DNA of 64,000 bases from Pseudomonas costantinii (GCF_001870435.1 NZ_MDDR01000066.1:159724-223723); one strand, 5' to 3'. Positions 24,520 through 32,993 are shown, counted from the stretch's first letter. Numbers and translations: made by a program. Notes: generated from the letters alone by a model not told the origin.

Positions 24520-24522
24520 TCT

Positions 24523-24906
24523 TTACTGCTCCATATTCGTGTCTGGTTTGGTGTTGCGGTGCTTAAGGGCGTCGATGATCTCGCCGATCCTCATACGGCC
24601 ATTTGCACGTTGTTGGTCTGTAAGAACCGGTTTAGGTGGCGCCTGGAGGCTTTGCCTAACCGGTATTGCTCTAATCAATGTTGCTGGCGCGGGCCATCGT
24701 TCACAGCTTGCGAACAAGGCCTCAAATGCTGACCGAACCCGCAACGCGTCTGTTTTTTCGTCCCATCGCTGGGCCTTTCTCAAGGCCACCATCCAAACGT
24801 CCAGGGTGTGAGTAACGGCATCGGCAGCGGGCGCACCATCCAGGCGTAAGGCGACCAGCCCCATCAATCCCGCGATGACCTCACGCTGTAGCCAGTCATC
24901 AACCAT
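24523..24906 (-). CDS. Unknown early phage protein
   Basis: A 127-residue protein starting MVDDWLQREVIAGLMGLVAL. It is mostly helical, with a WPAPATLIRAIPVR segment and a C-terminal helix (GRMRIGEIIDALKHR). The start at 24906 overlaps the previous gene by 8 bases. Similar small genes sit after transposition genes in Pseudomonas transposable phages, but I recognise no domain. Confidence 0.66.
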   Translation of the reverse strand: MVDDWLQREVIAGLMGLVALRLDGAPAADAVTHTLDVWMVALRKAQRWDEKTDALRVRSAFEALFASCERWPAPATLIRAIPVRQSLQAPPKPVLTDQQRANGRMRIGEIIDALKHRNTKPDTNMEQ

Positions 24907-25390
24907 TCAACCGCTCCTGCAATGCTTGCAATGCAAAGGTGGTCTGGCTGGGGCGAGCCAGGGTGGCGGGCTTGACCTCACTCGTTACAGGCATCAGCGC
25001 GCTTGAAGTGACTTCGCCCGGCCACTGGCTCATTACCTGGTACAACCAACCGTGCCCTTTAAGAGGCGTCGCCAGGCGCCCCGAGTCGCGAGCCCCCAGC
25101 GTTTGTTCAATGGCCCAGATCCAACAAGCAGCCGGGGCATTGAACACAACGCCATTACGCTCAATGCGCTGGGCCTGGATATCCGGCACTACCTCGGCAA
25201 GGATCTTGGCGACCCTATCCATAGTCAGTTCCCGCGTCTCCGGCCGGAACAAACCTACATAGCGAATCAGGGAGTTACCCAGTTGACCTGAAAGCTTGAA
25301 GGCAAGCCCCAGCGCATCGCGGGCGCCGTCATGGGCGATCAACGCATCCAGGCTGATCGTTGTTCCGCAGTTGGGGCATCGAGTGCGCAT
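24899..25390 (-). CDS. Early phage protein with N-terminal zinc knuckle
   Basis: A 163-residue protein starting MRTRCPNCGTTISLDALIAH. The CPNCG motif is a single zinc knuckle half; the rest is helical. Position in the early block next to the transposition genes and the general layout fit early proteins of Pseudomonas Mu-like phages. The ATG at 25390 overlaps the upstream stop by ATGA; the TTG at 25393 is less likely. The function is unknown. Confidence 0.68.
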   Translation of the reverse strand: MRTRCPNCGTTISLDALIAHDGARDALGLAFKLSGQLGNSLIRYVGLFRPETRELTMDRVAKILAEVVPDIQAQRIERNGVVFNAPAACWIWAIEQTLGARDSGRLATPLKGHGWLYQVMSQWPGEVTSSALMPVTSEVKPATLARPSQTTFALQALQERLNG

Positions 25391-25572
25391 CAATGCACCT
25401 CCCGTTGTTGCTCGGTCTTTTCAAGTTCTTCCGCACGAATGCGGGCGAACTTATAAGTTTCAGAAAACCCGACGCACTTCTCTCCCTGGTAGAGCCGAAT
25501 AAGGCTCCGGCCGGAGATGTAGATCTGAACGACGGGCACTTGTGGTTGAACAATCTCAGTGGACAGTTGCAT
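25390..25572 (-). CDS. Small unknown early protein
   Basis: A 60-residue protein starting MQLSTEIVQPQVPVVQIYIS, with a YKFARIRAEELEKTEQQ helix at the end. The ATG at 25572 has a GCAGGTG ribosome site. It avoids most of the overlap with the preceding gene that a 99-codon reading (from 25689) would give. No family is recognised. Confidence 0.55.
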   Translation of the reverse strand: MQLSTEIVQPQVPVVQIYISGRSLIRLYQGEKCVGFSETYKFARIRAEELEKTEQQREVH

Positions 25573-25930
25573 TTCCGGCACCTGCACAGTTGGGGTTGTT
25601 GGGGCAATGCTGGCAGGCTCGCCAAAGCTGCATTGATTGCGGGTTATGCGTAGGGGGCTCTTTTTCACGGTAGGTTTGGCACGCCTCAATTGTCAGAACT
25701 TCACCAACCGCAATGCACTCAATGCGCCCAAGAGCATCCAACACGCGCCGCTCCACACCTTTAGTGCTGGGACTGGAGTATTTGTTGTTCAGTACAAGAC
25801 TGACGGCCGTTCGACTGATTCCAACCCTCTCCGCAGCCCGAGTACGATTGGTTTCTCCGACCTCCGCAGCTAACAGGCGGACGAACAACGGCGGTTGGTT
25901 GCCCCACTTTGAAATATCGACCTGGTTCAT
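25556..25930 (-). CDS. Early DNA-binding protein (HTH)
   Basis: A 124-residue protein. Residues ~25-55 form a lambda/Cro-type helix-turn-helix (RAAERVGISRTAVSLVLNNK). The C-terminal part has four cysteines ending in CQHCPNNPNC, possibly a metal site. This layout is common in the early region of Mu-like phages of Pseudomonas. The ATG at 25930 overlaps the upstream stop. Probably an early regulator. Confidence 0.76.
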   Translation of the reverse strand: MNQVDISKWGNQPPLFVRLLAAEVGETNRTRAAERVGISRTAVSLVLNNKYSSPSTKGVERRVLDALGRIECIAVGEVLTIEACQTYREKEPPTHNPQSMQLWRACQHCPNNPNCAGAGNATVH

Positions 25931-26667
25931 CAAGCCAACTCCAATTGGGCGCGCTGCAAAAGGCTGACTCCAGGACCAGCAACTCCGGCCGCAACAAACT
26001 CAGCCAGTAACTTTTTCAACCTGGTGTTCTGCTCTTGCATATCGTTGGATGGGGAAGACTCTCCCGATACGCCACCCGACTCCACATTGGAGAACACCAC
26101 CTTGTTAAGGTTTGGATCGAATACTTGGAGCGATACAGATTTCTGAATAACGGGATGACGCGGCCCGGTGGACATCCCCGGCGCCAACTTAAAAGTTTGA
26201 GGCCCCTGGTAGTCATATTCGCTTGAAAGGAGGTACCCGGCCTTAGTCAACGCACTGAAATAATTAAGCGCATACGCCTGTGTAACTCTGACATCTCCAA
26301 TACTTGCCATTTCCGCAGCTTGCGCGGCGGTCATCTCACCCATGATTCGCAAGCTACGCCAAAGGCTTTCCGCGCCCGCACCTTGAGTTGAGCGATCACC
26401 CGACAGCGTTACCCTAGGGTGTTCGGCCCCTTCGTCACGTACGAGGCGCCATCGGTGATCGGCAAACTCTCCAGCACCATCAACCAGCTCAATAAGCGCG
26501 GCTTTATTGAGTGCACGAATGTAGTTTTTGACACTACCGTCCGATTGCCCAGAAAGCTGCACGATTTCCCGTGACGTGAAGCCCTTACGGTTATCGCGCA
26601 CGGCCTCCCACATGTACTGACGTGGCTCTTTACCGCCCACCAAACGAAGTTGTGTTGCCTTACCCAT
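25930..26667 (-). CDS. Early protein with two winged-helix-like domains
   Basis: A 245-residue protein. The first domain (about residues 17-75) contains RKGFTSREIVQLSGQSDGSVKNY and the second (about 100-155) WRSLRIMGEMTAAQAAEMASI. Both look like winged helix-turn-helix folds. A linker and a C-terminal helix (NTRLKKLLAEFVAAGV) follow. It overlaps MuB by ATGA. It may assist transposition or DNA partition on the phage genome; this is inferred from position. Confidence 0.75.
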   Translation of the reverse strand: MGKATQLRLVGGKEPRQYMWEAVRDNRKGFTSREIVQLSGQSDGSVKNYIRALNKAALIELVDGAGEFADHRWRLVRDEGAEHPRVTLSGDRSTQGAGAESLWRSLRIMGEMTAAQAAEMASIGDVRVTQAYALNYFSALTKAGYLLSSEYDYQGPQTFKLAPGMSTGPRHPVIQKSVSLQVFDPNLNKVVFSNVESGGVSGESSPSNDMQEQNTRLKKLLAEFVAAGVAGPGVSLLQRAQLELA

Positions 26668-27389
26668 CAGCGAGTCCTCCGGGCAGGAGCTTCGCCATTA
26701 TCCCAGCCACGTTTGCCCCAAGCGGACAGATCGATACGATCAAGCATCAGCGCTGCGGCTTCGGACTGAACCCTGTAAAGGTTCACCGCCGCACGGCGCA
26801 GGCAACCACTAGTTGCACGATTCAGGTCTTCAAGAAGATCATCAGCAATGTGCAACTTCGGATAACTGGCACTGGCGAGTTGTTTCAGGTCTTCCAGTGT
26901 GGCGGCTTGGGCCGGAACCCACTCAAGCACTCGGTTGTGCAGGCGCTCCAGTCGCGACAAAGATGCAGGAACCCGTTCCTCGCCGATCAGAACAATAGTT
27001 CCCTGACTGGCGTTATAGATATCCGTCAATACGTTAGCTGCTGCTTTATCCAGCAGGTATTGAACATCATCAATAATCAACGGACGGTTCGATGCAGTGA
27101 GTTGTACGGCGATCTGATCAACCATTTCCGACATGGTGCGCGTCGGATGCACCGACATTTCACGAAGGACCGACTGTAGAAAGGCTTTCTTACTCCAGGT
27201 ATCCCGGCATTCCACGTAATAGGCACGATGCATATTCGCAGCAAAGGCAGCCGCCGCGCTCTTGCCGAAACCGCTTGGGCCATACATGGTGACCAGACCC
27301 GGAAGCCCGGCCGGACGCACCTGTGCACGCTTCATGGCACCGGCAAGCAAGCCCACATTGGTCAATGGAACGATTTTGGTTACACTCAT
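26667..27389 (-). CDS. Transposition ATPase MuB-like (AAA+)
   Basis: A 240-residue protein with Walker A GPSGFGKS (residues 37-44), Walker B PLIIDDV (about 104-110) and an LIGEE sensor region. MuB binds target DNA as an ATP-dependent filament, stimulates the transposase and gives target immunity. It is shorter than Mu B (312 residues), lacking the N-terminal helix-turn-helix domain. It lies directly after the transposase gene. Confidence 0.9.
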   Translation of the reverse strand: MSVTKIVPLTNVGLLAGAMKRAQVRPAGLPGLVTMYGPSGFGKSAAAAFAANMHRAYYVECRDTWSKKAFLQSVLREMSVHPTRTMSEMVDQIAVQLTASNRPLIIDDVQYLLDKAAANVLTDIYNASQGTIVLIGEERVPASLSRLERLHNRVLEWVPAQAATLEDLKQLASASYPKLHIADDLLEDLNRATSGCLRRAAVNLYRVQSEAAALMLDRIDLSAWGKRGWDNGEAPARRTR

Positions 27390-27449
27390 TGTGTTGTCTC
27401 TCCTTAAGAACGAGCTGGCAGGCTCGTTTACTGCTGTAGAACGCGGGAC

Positions 27450-29483
27450 TCACCCCGCGCGTTGAAACACTTCTTGCATCGCTGTGAAGTCCGGGTGGGA
27501 GGGATACAACTCCCACCACCTGGCTTCATCAGCGTTCAATTCTTCTCCTGACTTCACGCGCTCATCGAGCTTTATCCAAAGCCGATATCGAGCTACGTCA
27601 TCCCCTGGAACAGAGAATTGCGGGCGTTCAGCATCAAGCTCTTGGGCATACTCTTGTGCGAGGGTTAGCGCCTCATTGCTAAGCGTTGCCGAAGGTCGGG
27701 TGGACGGTGCAATCATTTCCACCCGATGCCCTGTCAACGTTTCCAACTTGTCCATCGAACGCTTGACCTGGCCTTGCTCACGCTTGGCGCGGCTCTTCTC
27801 CAGCATGCTCATCGGCATGTAGTCCGAGGCATTGCCTTCCAGCAGCGCTTCACCAACCATTTCACCGTCTAACGTGTATGCCCAGACGCGTGCAGCATCT
27901 CTAACGTCGTAGGCCAACCGTATTTCTTGTCCGTGCAAGGACCGCAGGTCATCCATGAAATAGGTGTTGTTCATCCACTGAACTTCCCCACGATGGGTCT
28001 TGCGGATGACTTGTGGGTGCATCAGCGATTCAACTAGCTCTGGTGTAGCGACCACCGGCTCCCAGCCCTGATCCAGTGCTGATTGCCAGGCTTCGTCGGG
28101 GCTTGGGTATCGCTGAAGGCCAGTGAACGGGTCCCTGATCCTTTGGAGGCCGCGATGTGGCGTCCGGTTATAGGTCGCTATTTCATCCTCGACCCCGGCC
28201 ATGAACTCCCCGAAGGTAGGCATTAACCGAGTGGTCCCAAGTTCTTTGAGTTGCTTGCGGCCAAGCCGGTGAACCTTGGTTCCGGCGTGCTTATCCATGT
28301 CGGCGCCGATATAGCTGGTTAGCTTCTTAGCTGCCCGAACCCAAACGGTCTTGTGCCCACGCTCGGAAAGACCGCGTGCCTGGCTGTTGTAGGGAATCGA
28401 GTGCTGCATGGTCCCGCCGAGGCGGTCTACAACCTCCCGCACCATGTCGTTATCGAAGCCAGAACCGTTGTCGACGTAGAAGATGCCGAACATGCAGCGA
28501 CGAACAGCATCACGCAGCGCATCCAATACCCCGATAGCCGACTCCGCTTCACCCACGGAGACCCCGACAATGCGACGTGTTGCCACATCCAGGACGGTTG
28601 TGATTTCCGGCCGGTAAGGCTTGCCCGTAATCGGGTTGATGACTTCGGCGTCAAACTTGTGCCCGTCGGCGGTGTAAACATCACCTGGGAACATGTTCTT
28701 GGTAGTCCGCCGTCTGAACGGCTGAAGCGATTTAAGCTCTTGAGGGCTCATGCGCCCAGCCTGTAGAGCCTCCGGAGAAAGCTTTTTCAAGAAACGCAGA
28801 ACCGCGTGGATGCTGGGCAATTTACCGGTGTAGTTGCGGGCAAATTCCGAATAGCTCGCTACAACACTCGGTTTAGTTGGGCGCTGATAGCATCTCAGAA
28901 AGTCTTTTGCCCACTCAGGGACAGTCAGATCTGGCCGTCGACGCAGCGGGGCAAGTCCAACTTCTCCACCTTCACGGTAGGCGGCAATCCAACGCTTGAG
29001 GGTACGCTCGGATAGTGCCCGGCCACCGGCTTTCTTATGGTTCGCCAGCTCAACCCGCTCCATTAGATAGGGGCTCAAGGCTCCGTCATGCGCCTGTTTA
29101 ACCAAGATATCAATTGCACGGCTTTGAGGGCCTACCGTGGTCATCCGCTCAATTTCACGAATGAAGCACAGCCGCGCCACCATGACCTCCCGCTGTGCGT
29201 CAGTCAGTCGAGCGGACGAACGGACCTCTGGCTGGTCATTTTTGATAGCGACCGCCTGCTCAGGCTCCGCCACAACCGCTGGCATGACCTCGGCAACCGA
29301 CTTCGCCATCAGCGCGGCTTGAGTCTCAGTCGGTAGACAGGCGAATGGATACTCAACCGCTTTGCTTGCAGCACGTTTCCGGCATTCCCACTCAAGGCGC
29401 AAAGCAAGCTTACGAATACCCGGCACCGATCCTGGAAGCCCCGGAAGGCCTGCAAGTTCTTGAGATGTATACCAGTTACGCAT
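27450..29483 (-). CDS. Transposase MuA-like (DDE)
   Basis: A 677-residue transposase. The N-terminus (MRNWYTSQELAGLPGLPGSV) is the Mu DNA-binding/winged-helix domain. Next come HTH domains binding the phage ends (GGRALSERTLKRWIAAYREG) and an RNase H-like catalytic core with Asp273 (TADGHKFD), Asp338 (VDNGSGFDN) and Glu374 (ARGLSERGHK). A C-terminal beta-barrel and a basic tail that contacts MuB follow. The ATG at 29483 overlaps ner by 8 bases; a longer upstream frame has no domain support. Confidence 0.94.
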   Translation of the reverse strand: MRNWYTSQELAGLPGLPGSVPGIRKLALRLEWECRKRAASKAVEYPFACLPTETQAALMAKSVAEVMPAVVAEPEQAVAIKNDQPEVRSSARLTDAQREVMVARLCFIREIERMTTVGPQSRAIDILVKQAHDGALSPYLMERVELANHKKAGGRALSERTLKRWIAAYREGGEVGLAPLRRRPDLTVPEWAKDFLRCYQRPTKPSVVASYSEFARNYTGKLPSIHAVLRFLKKLSPEALQAGRMSPQELKSLQPFRRRTTKNMFPGDVYTADGHKFDAEVINPITGKPYRPEITTVLDVATRRIVGVSVGEAESAIGVLDALRDAVRRCMFGIFYVDNGSGFDNDMVREVVDRLGGTMQHSIPYNSQARGLSERGHKTVWVRAAKKLTSYIGADMDKHAGTKVHRLGRKQLKELGTTRLMPTFGEFMAGVEDEIATYNRTPHRGLQRIRDPFTGLQRYPSPDEAWQSALDQGWEPVVATPELVESLMHPQVIRKTHRGEVQWMNNTYFMDDLRSLHGQEIRLAYDVRDAARVWAYTLDGEMVGEALLEGNASDYMPMSMLEKSRAKREQGQVKRSMDKLETLTGHRVEMIAPSTRPSATLSNEALTLAQEYAQELDAERPQFSVPGDDVARYRLWIKLDERVKSGEELNADEARWWELYPSHPDFTAMQEVFQRAG

Positions 29484-29820
29484 CGGTCTCTTTCCGCTGG
29501 GTTTTACTGTGACCATCCGGACCTTTTTCGGTATGCTTTGGAGATACCGTATTGGACTCTGCACGATTGGGACGCTGACGAATTGGCGAACCATTTGAGT
29601 TCCAGCGCTCGGGCCAAAGCTGGGCTGGCTGGAGCCCGAGAGCCTTAGCAATTTCTCGCTCCACGCTCGGGTACGGACGCTTCTTGGCGTTACGTACAGC
29701 GCTGTCGCTGAGCCCTTGGTCTCTCGCCAGCTCGGCAAGATTGGTTCCGCGAACACGGAGTTGGAATTTGATCCACTCCCAGCGGCGTTCTAAATCAAGC
29801 GGTATGTCGAAGGATTCCAT
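29476..29820 (-). CDS. Ner-like DNA-binding regulator
   Basis: A 114-residue protein starting MESFDIPLDLERRWEWIKF. It contains RGTNLAELARDQGLSDSAVR, the Ner/Nlp lambda-repressor-like fold, with the typical YPSVEREIAKALGLQPAQLW extension. Ner down-regulates the early promoter and the repressor in Mu. It is divergent from the repressor gene across the operator cluster. Confidence 0.88.
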   Translation of the reverse strand: MESFDIPLDLERRWEWIKFQLRVRGTNLAELARDQGLSDSAVRNAKKRPYPSVEREIAKALGLQPAQLWPERWNSNGSPIRQRPNRAESNTVSPKHTEKGPDGHSKTQRKETDA

Positions 29821-29880
29821 TGCATAACCATCAGTCAGGGTGGTTTTTTGGCTTTCTAACGGCCGGTTCAGCACAATATA

Positions 29881-30041
29881 TCCCGTATACGGGATTTGGT
29901 AAACCGAATGCGGGAGTTTTTATTCCCGTTTCCGGACTTGGCAATGTTCGTATTGATAAAAGGCACGTGGAATCAGTGACTTACACGGAAAAGAAACATC
30001 CACATCTAGGCGAGAACGCGGTTTCTTTTCCGAATCCGGGA
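29881..30041. promoter_or_regulatory. Repressor/Ner operator cluster
   Basis: Sites of the form TCCCG-N4-CGGGA. Site 1 (29881-29894) is part of the perfect 16-bp palindrome ATCCCGTATACGGGAT. Sites 2 (29902-29915) and 3 (29924-29937) have one degenerate half each. Their centres are 21 and 22 bp apart, about two helical turns. Site 4 (30028-30041, TTCCG-AATC-CGGGA) lies within the repressor reading frame. Confidence 0.72.
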
Positions 30042-30695
30042 ATAGAAACCCGAATAGCAACGGTGGCGAGCCTTTTTGAATCCCGAAAACAGGCAGCGGA
30101 AGCTGCCCAAGTCGGACTATCGTCACTTCATAGGTGGATCGCAGGCGAAGGAATGCCCGCGTTCAACTCGCTCGCGCTGCTAGCGGCGGCTGTAGGCGTC
30201 TCTCTGGACTGGATCGCATCGGGTCGCGGGGAGATGCACCCGAGCGAGGGAAACCCGGCGCAACCAGCCGAGGAGCTTTCTTATGCCTACGTGCCGCTAT
30301 ATGACGCACGTATCAGCCAAGGACATGGGGCTTGGAGCGACGGCGCCCGCGTTCTAACGATGCTCGCCTTCACCAAATACAGCCTGAACAAGAAGGGTTT
30401 GCAGGCTTCCCAGCTCGCCGCCGTACGCGTTGACGGGGATTCCAACGAGCCGTTCCTTAAAGATGGCGACACGGTGATGGTTGACCTGTCCAGGAACCTG
30501 ATCCAGGGAGAAGCCTTCTATGTCATCCGCTTGGACGACTTGCTCTACGCCAAGCGGTTGCAGCGCCAGCTAGACGGCGGCGTCCTGGTGATCAGCGCCA
30601 ATACGGCCTATCCATCTATCAATGTCCCGGCAGATCGCCTGGAACGTTTGCAGGTAGTGGGACGGGTGGTCTGGTCAGGCGGCTGGATGATCTAA
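29967..30695 (+). CDS. Prophage repressor, HTH plus LexA/S24 C-terminal domain
   Basis: About 242 residues. N-terminal HTH (ESRKQAAEAAQVGLSSLHRW), then a peptidase-S24-like domain. The Ser of the dyad is in VDGDSNEPFLKDGD and the Lys in LLYAKRL. The usual Ala-Gly cleavage site is replaced: the linker reads ARISQGHGAW. This repressor is of the lambda CI/LexA type, unlike Mu c. It keeps the lytic genes off by binding the operator cluster. The start is uncertain: GTG 29967 or 29976; the frame is open from 29820. Confidence 0.85.
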   Translation: MESVTYTEKKHPHLGENAVSFPNPGIETRIATVASLFESRKQAAEAAQVGLSSLHRWIAGEGMPAFNSLALLAAAVGVSLDWIASGRGEMHPSEGNPAQPAEELSYAYVPLYDARISQGHGAWSDGARVLTMLAFTKYSLNKKGLQASQLAAVRVDGDSNEPFLKDGDTVMVDLSRNLIQGEAFYVIRLDDLLYAKRLQRQLDGGVLVISANTAYPSINVPADRLERLQVVGRVVWSGGWMI

Positions 30696-30711
30696 AGCCC
30701 AAGTGCCAAAA

Positions 30712-30734
30712 AGCCCGCTAAATGCGGGCTCTTT
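30712..30734 (+). terminator. Terminator after the prophage repressor
   Basis: AGCCCGC (30712-30718) pairs with GCGGGCT (30724-30730) around a TAAAT loop, followed by CTTTGTT. It would end the repressor transcript before the phage end. Confidence 0.75.
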
Positions 30735-30886
30735 GTTGGTTTCGGTTGTTTTTCGACTTAGCGCCCCTTTTGGCACTGCTCAGGGCTTATTTGGTCCGTT
30801 CAGAGACCGCCGTTCCTGGCTTGCCCGTTTTCTTCCCTCTTCTTCCCACCAGTTTCCTTTAGTGCCATATCTCCCACAGCCTCACA
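30735..30886. other. Phage left end: presumed transposase-binding region
   Basis: 152 bases between repressor terminator and host gene. No gene is visible. AGTGCC/GGCACT motifs occur at about 30701, 30769 and 30861 in differing orientation, and GAAAAC/GAAAC motifs recur; some may be MuA-binding sites. The terminal dinucleotide at the host border is CA on the plus strand (TG on the minus strand), as in Mu. Confidence 0.6.
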
Positions 30887-31050
30887 ACCACTGCGTTGAC
30901 CGAATCGATCTGCAACACACCGAGACGATCGATCAAGCGGTTGAGATGCCCAGCCTTGATCAATGCAGGCGCCTGGCGCCCGGAAAAACCCTGGGCCGCC
31001 AGCGCCATGCGTCGAGCTTGCTTGAGTGAAAAAGACAGGTCGACGGCCAT
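30887..31050 (-). pseudogene. ycaQ: 5' fragment of host ycaQ-like gene split by the prophage
   Basis: Codons 1-55 start MAVDLSFSLKQARRMALAAQ and reach GVLQIDSVNAVV, the opening of the YcaQ/winged-helix DNA-binding family (DNA crosslink repair glycosylases), which normally continues with VRAHYLP-like residues. Instead the frame reads eight phage-derived codons and stops. The remainder should lie beyond the other phage end outside the window. The gene is almost certainly inactive in this strain. Confidence 0.8.
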
Positions 31051-31095
31051 GGGTCTCTCCGTGTGGGCACGCCGACTACCCTACTGCATCCTGGG

Positions 31096-31302
31096 TCATT
31101 TCTGCAGTGGATCTTGCCAGAAATGCAGGTGACGCTCCTGCTCCACATCGCCGCGGTTGAGCCCGATGTCCTTGAGTGCGTCATCACTCAAGTTCGCCAG
31201 CAACTGACGCTCATAGTGCAACGTCTGCCAACGGGCAATTGTGTGAAACAACCGGGAAAACGGACGTTTCGCTATCAACACAAAACCTTTCTGACCTTTC
31301 AT
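31096..31302 (-). CDS. DUF1127 protein
   Basis: A 68-residue protein starting MKGQKGFVLIAKRPFSRLFH and containing RQLLANLSDDALKDIGLNR, the DUF1127 signature. Such small arginine-rich proteins are linked to phosphate/carbon regulation and RNA binding in other bacteria. The ATG at 31302 has a GGAGGG ribosome site. It is divergent from the LysR gene, a common pairing in Pseudomonas, suggesting regulation by it. Confidence 0.88.
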   Translation of the reverse strand: MKGQKGFVLIAKRPFSRLFHTIARWQTLHYERQLLANLSDDALKDIGLNRGDVEQERHLHFWQDPLQK

Positions 31303-31363
31303 CTTCTCGCCCTCCAGTGGGGATGACGCGAGTGTGTGCCTGAGCATATGATCAATCCAACGA

Positions 31364-32254
31364 ATGTTTCTTATGCAATACATCTCGGAGATTGATCAAT
31401 TGTCCGGCTACCCGAGCATCGACACTGAAGTGCTGCGCACCTTCGTCGCCATCGCCGATCAGGGCGGATTTACCCGCGCAGGCGAGATAGTCAACCGCAC
31501 CCAATCGGCGGTGAGCATGCAAATGAAGCGCCTGGAGGAGGACGTATTGCAGCGCAAGCTGTTCGAGCGCGATGGCCGCCAGGTGCGGCTGACACCCGAA
31601 GGTCAAGTGTTGTTGGGTTATGCCCGGCGCATCCTGAAACTGCACAGTGAGGTGTTCAATACCCTGCGCGAACCACATATGGTCGGGCTGGTGCGCATCG
31701 GCACGCCGGACGACTACGTGATGCGCTTTCTGCCGGGGATTCTCAAGCGGTTCTCCAAGGCCTACCCGCTGATCCAGATCGAGATGCACTGCGAGTCGTC
31801 GCTGGTATTGATGCAGCGAAGGGACCTGGCGTTGACGGTTATCAGCCGCGAACCCGGCAGTGAAATCGGCGAACTGTTGCGTACTGATCGCATGGTGTGG
31901 GTAGCGTCGTCGTGCTTCTGTGTGGACGAGCACGATGCCTTGCCACTGGCGATTTCCGGCGCCGACTGCCTCTACACCGACTGGGCCCGTGCAGCCTTGG
32001 ATGCGGCCGGACGCGATTATCGCCTGGCCTACCACAGCTCCAACGTGGCGGCGATACAGGCGGTGGTCAATGCCGGCCTTGCAGTGATGATCAGCATGGA
32101 AAGCCTGGTGACTGAAGACCTGCGAGTACTCGGCAGCGACGAGGGCTTTCCAGCACTGCCGTCGATGAGTCTGCGGCTGCTGCGCAATCCAACAATGAAC
32201 TCCCCCATCACCGACTGCCTGGCGGAGTACATCCTCGAAGGCTTCAGACTTTAA
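31364..32254 (+). CDS. LysR-family transcriptional regulator
   Basis: About 296 residues. N-terminal winged helix (FVAIADQGGFTRAGEIVNRT...QSAVSMQMKRLEE) and a LysR substrate-binding domain (LVRIGTPDDYVMRFLPGIL). Divergent from DUF1127 with a 61-base gap; it probably regulates that gene and itself. The start is uncertain: ATG 31364, ATG 31373 or a later TTG. The end overlaps the convergent TauE gene by 11 bases. Confidence 0.88.
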   Translation: MFLMQYISEIDQLSGYPSIDTEVLRTFVAIADQGGFTRAGEIVNRTQSAVSMQMKRLEEDVLQRKLFERDGRQVRLTPEGQVLLGYARRILKLHSEVFNTLREPHMVGLVRIGTPDDYVMRFLPGILKRFSKAYPLIQIEMHCESSLVLMQRRDLALTVISREPGSEIGELLRTDRMVWVASSCFCVDEHDALPLAISGADCLYTDWARAALDAAGRDYRLAYHSSNVAAIQAVVNAGLAVMISMESLVTEDLRVLGSDEGFPALPSMSLRLLRNPTMNSPITDCLAEYILEGFRL

Positions 32255-32993
32255 AGGTCAACATCACCGCACACACGGCCAGAAAGCCACAGAACAGGCC
32301 GCGCAGCACACGCTCCGGCAGCGCATGCGCAACTTTTACCCCCCAACTGATACTGAGCAGGCCGCCGACCGCCAAGGGCACTCCAATCATCCAACTCACT
32401 TCATGGTGCCAGGCGTAAGTCACCAGGGTCACGCCGGTGCTGGGCAATGCCAGGGCCAGCGACAGGCCTTGGGCGACCACCTGGGTGGTGCCGAACAGAC
32501 TGGTCAGCACCGGCGTAGCAACCACCGCACCGCCCACACCAAACAGGCCGCCCATTGAACCGGAGACAGCGCCGAGCACCCCAAGCCACGGCCAGGAATA
32601 GCGCATCTGCGCAGTGGGCGGTGCATTGCGGGTGAACATGCGCAGCAGGTTGTAAGCCGAGAGCGTCAGCAAAAACGCAATAAAGCCGATACGCATCGCA
32701 CCCGCGTCCAGGCCCACCGCCCAGATCGACCCGAGCCAGGCAAAGCTGAAACCCATGACCCCCAACGGCAGTGCGTGGCGTAATTCAATGCGGTTGCGCT
32801 GGTGATAACGCCACAGGGCAAGCATCACGTTGGGCACCACCATCACCAGCGCGGTACCTTGGGCGAGTTGCTGATCCAGACCGAACAGCACGCCGAGCAC
32901 GGGGATCGCAATCAGCCCACCACCAATGCCAAACAAGCCGCCTACCGTGCCGAGGGCCGCGCCTAACACCAGATACAACGCTAAATCCAACAC
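32244..32993 (-). CDS. TauE/SafE-family membrane permease
   Basis: A 249-residue integral membrane protein with about eight hydrophobic segments. It has two repeats of GG-LFGIGG (GTVGGLFGIGGGLIAIPVLG and SMGGLFGVGGAVVATPVL), the hallmark of TauE/SafE exporters, which move sulfonate- or sulfite-like anions out of the cell. Divergent from a LysR regulator, which likely controls it. The substrate is not known. Confidence 0.9.
   Translation of the reverse strand: MLDLALYLVLGAALGTVGGLFGIGGGLIAIPVLGVLFGLDQQLAQGTALVMVVPNVMLALWRYHQRNRIELRHALPLGVMGFSFAWLGSIWAVGLDAGAMRIGFIAFLLTLSAYNLLRMFTRNAPPTAQMRYSWPWLGVLGAVSGSMGGLFGVGGAVVATPVLTSLFGTTQVVAQGLSLALALPSTGVTLVTYAWHHEVSWMIGVPLAVGGLLSISWGVKVAHALPERVLRGLFCGFLAVCAVMLTFKV

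Larger units (their letters stand above)
1..30886 (-). mobile_element. Mu-like transposable prophage, left-end part (continues beyond base 1)
   Basis: The block reads, on the minus strand, repressor region, Ner, MuA, MuB, GemA, Mor, lysis, head and contractile-tail genes in the order known for phage Mu. The repressor alone runs on the plus strand, as c does in Mu. The right boundary is set by the disrupted host gene at 30887-31050: reading the minus strand, host codons stop and sequence starting TGTGAGG begins, as expected for a Mu-type end beginning TG. The other phage end and the target-site duplication are outside the window, so the boundary could be off by two bases. Confidence 0.93.

Noticed and set aside
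30701..30886. Assigning exact MuA-binding sites at the phage end
   Set aside because: The GGCACT/AGTGCC copies vary in orientation and no second phage end is available for comparison, so individual sites are not claimed.
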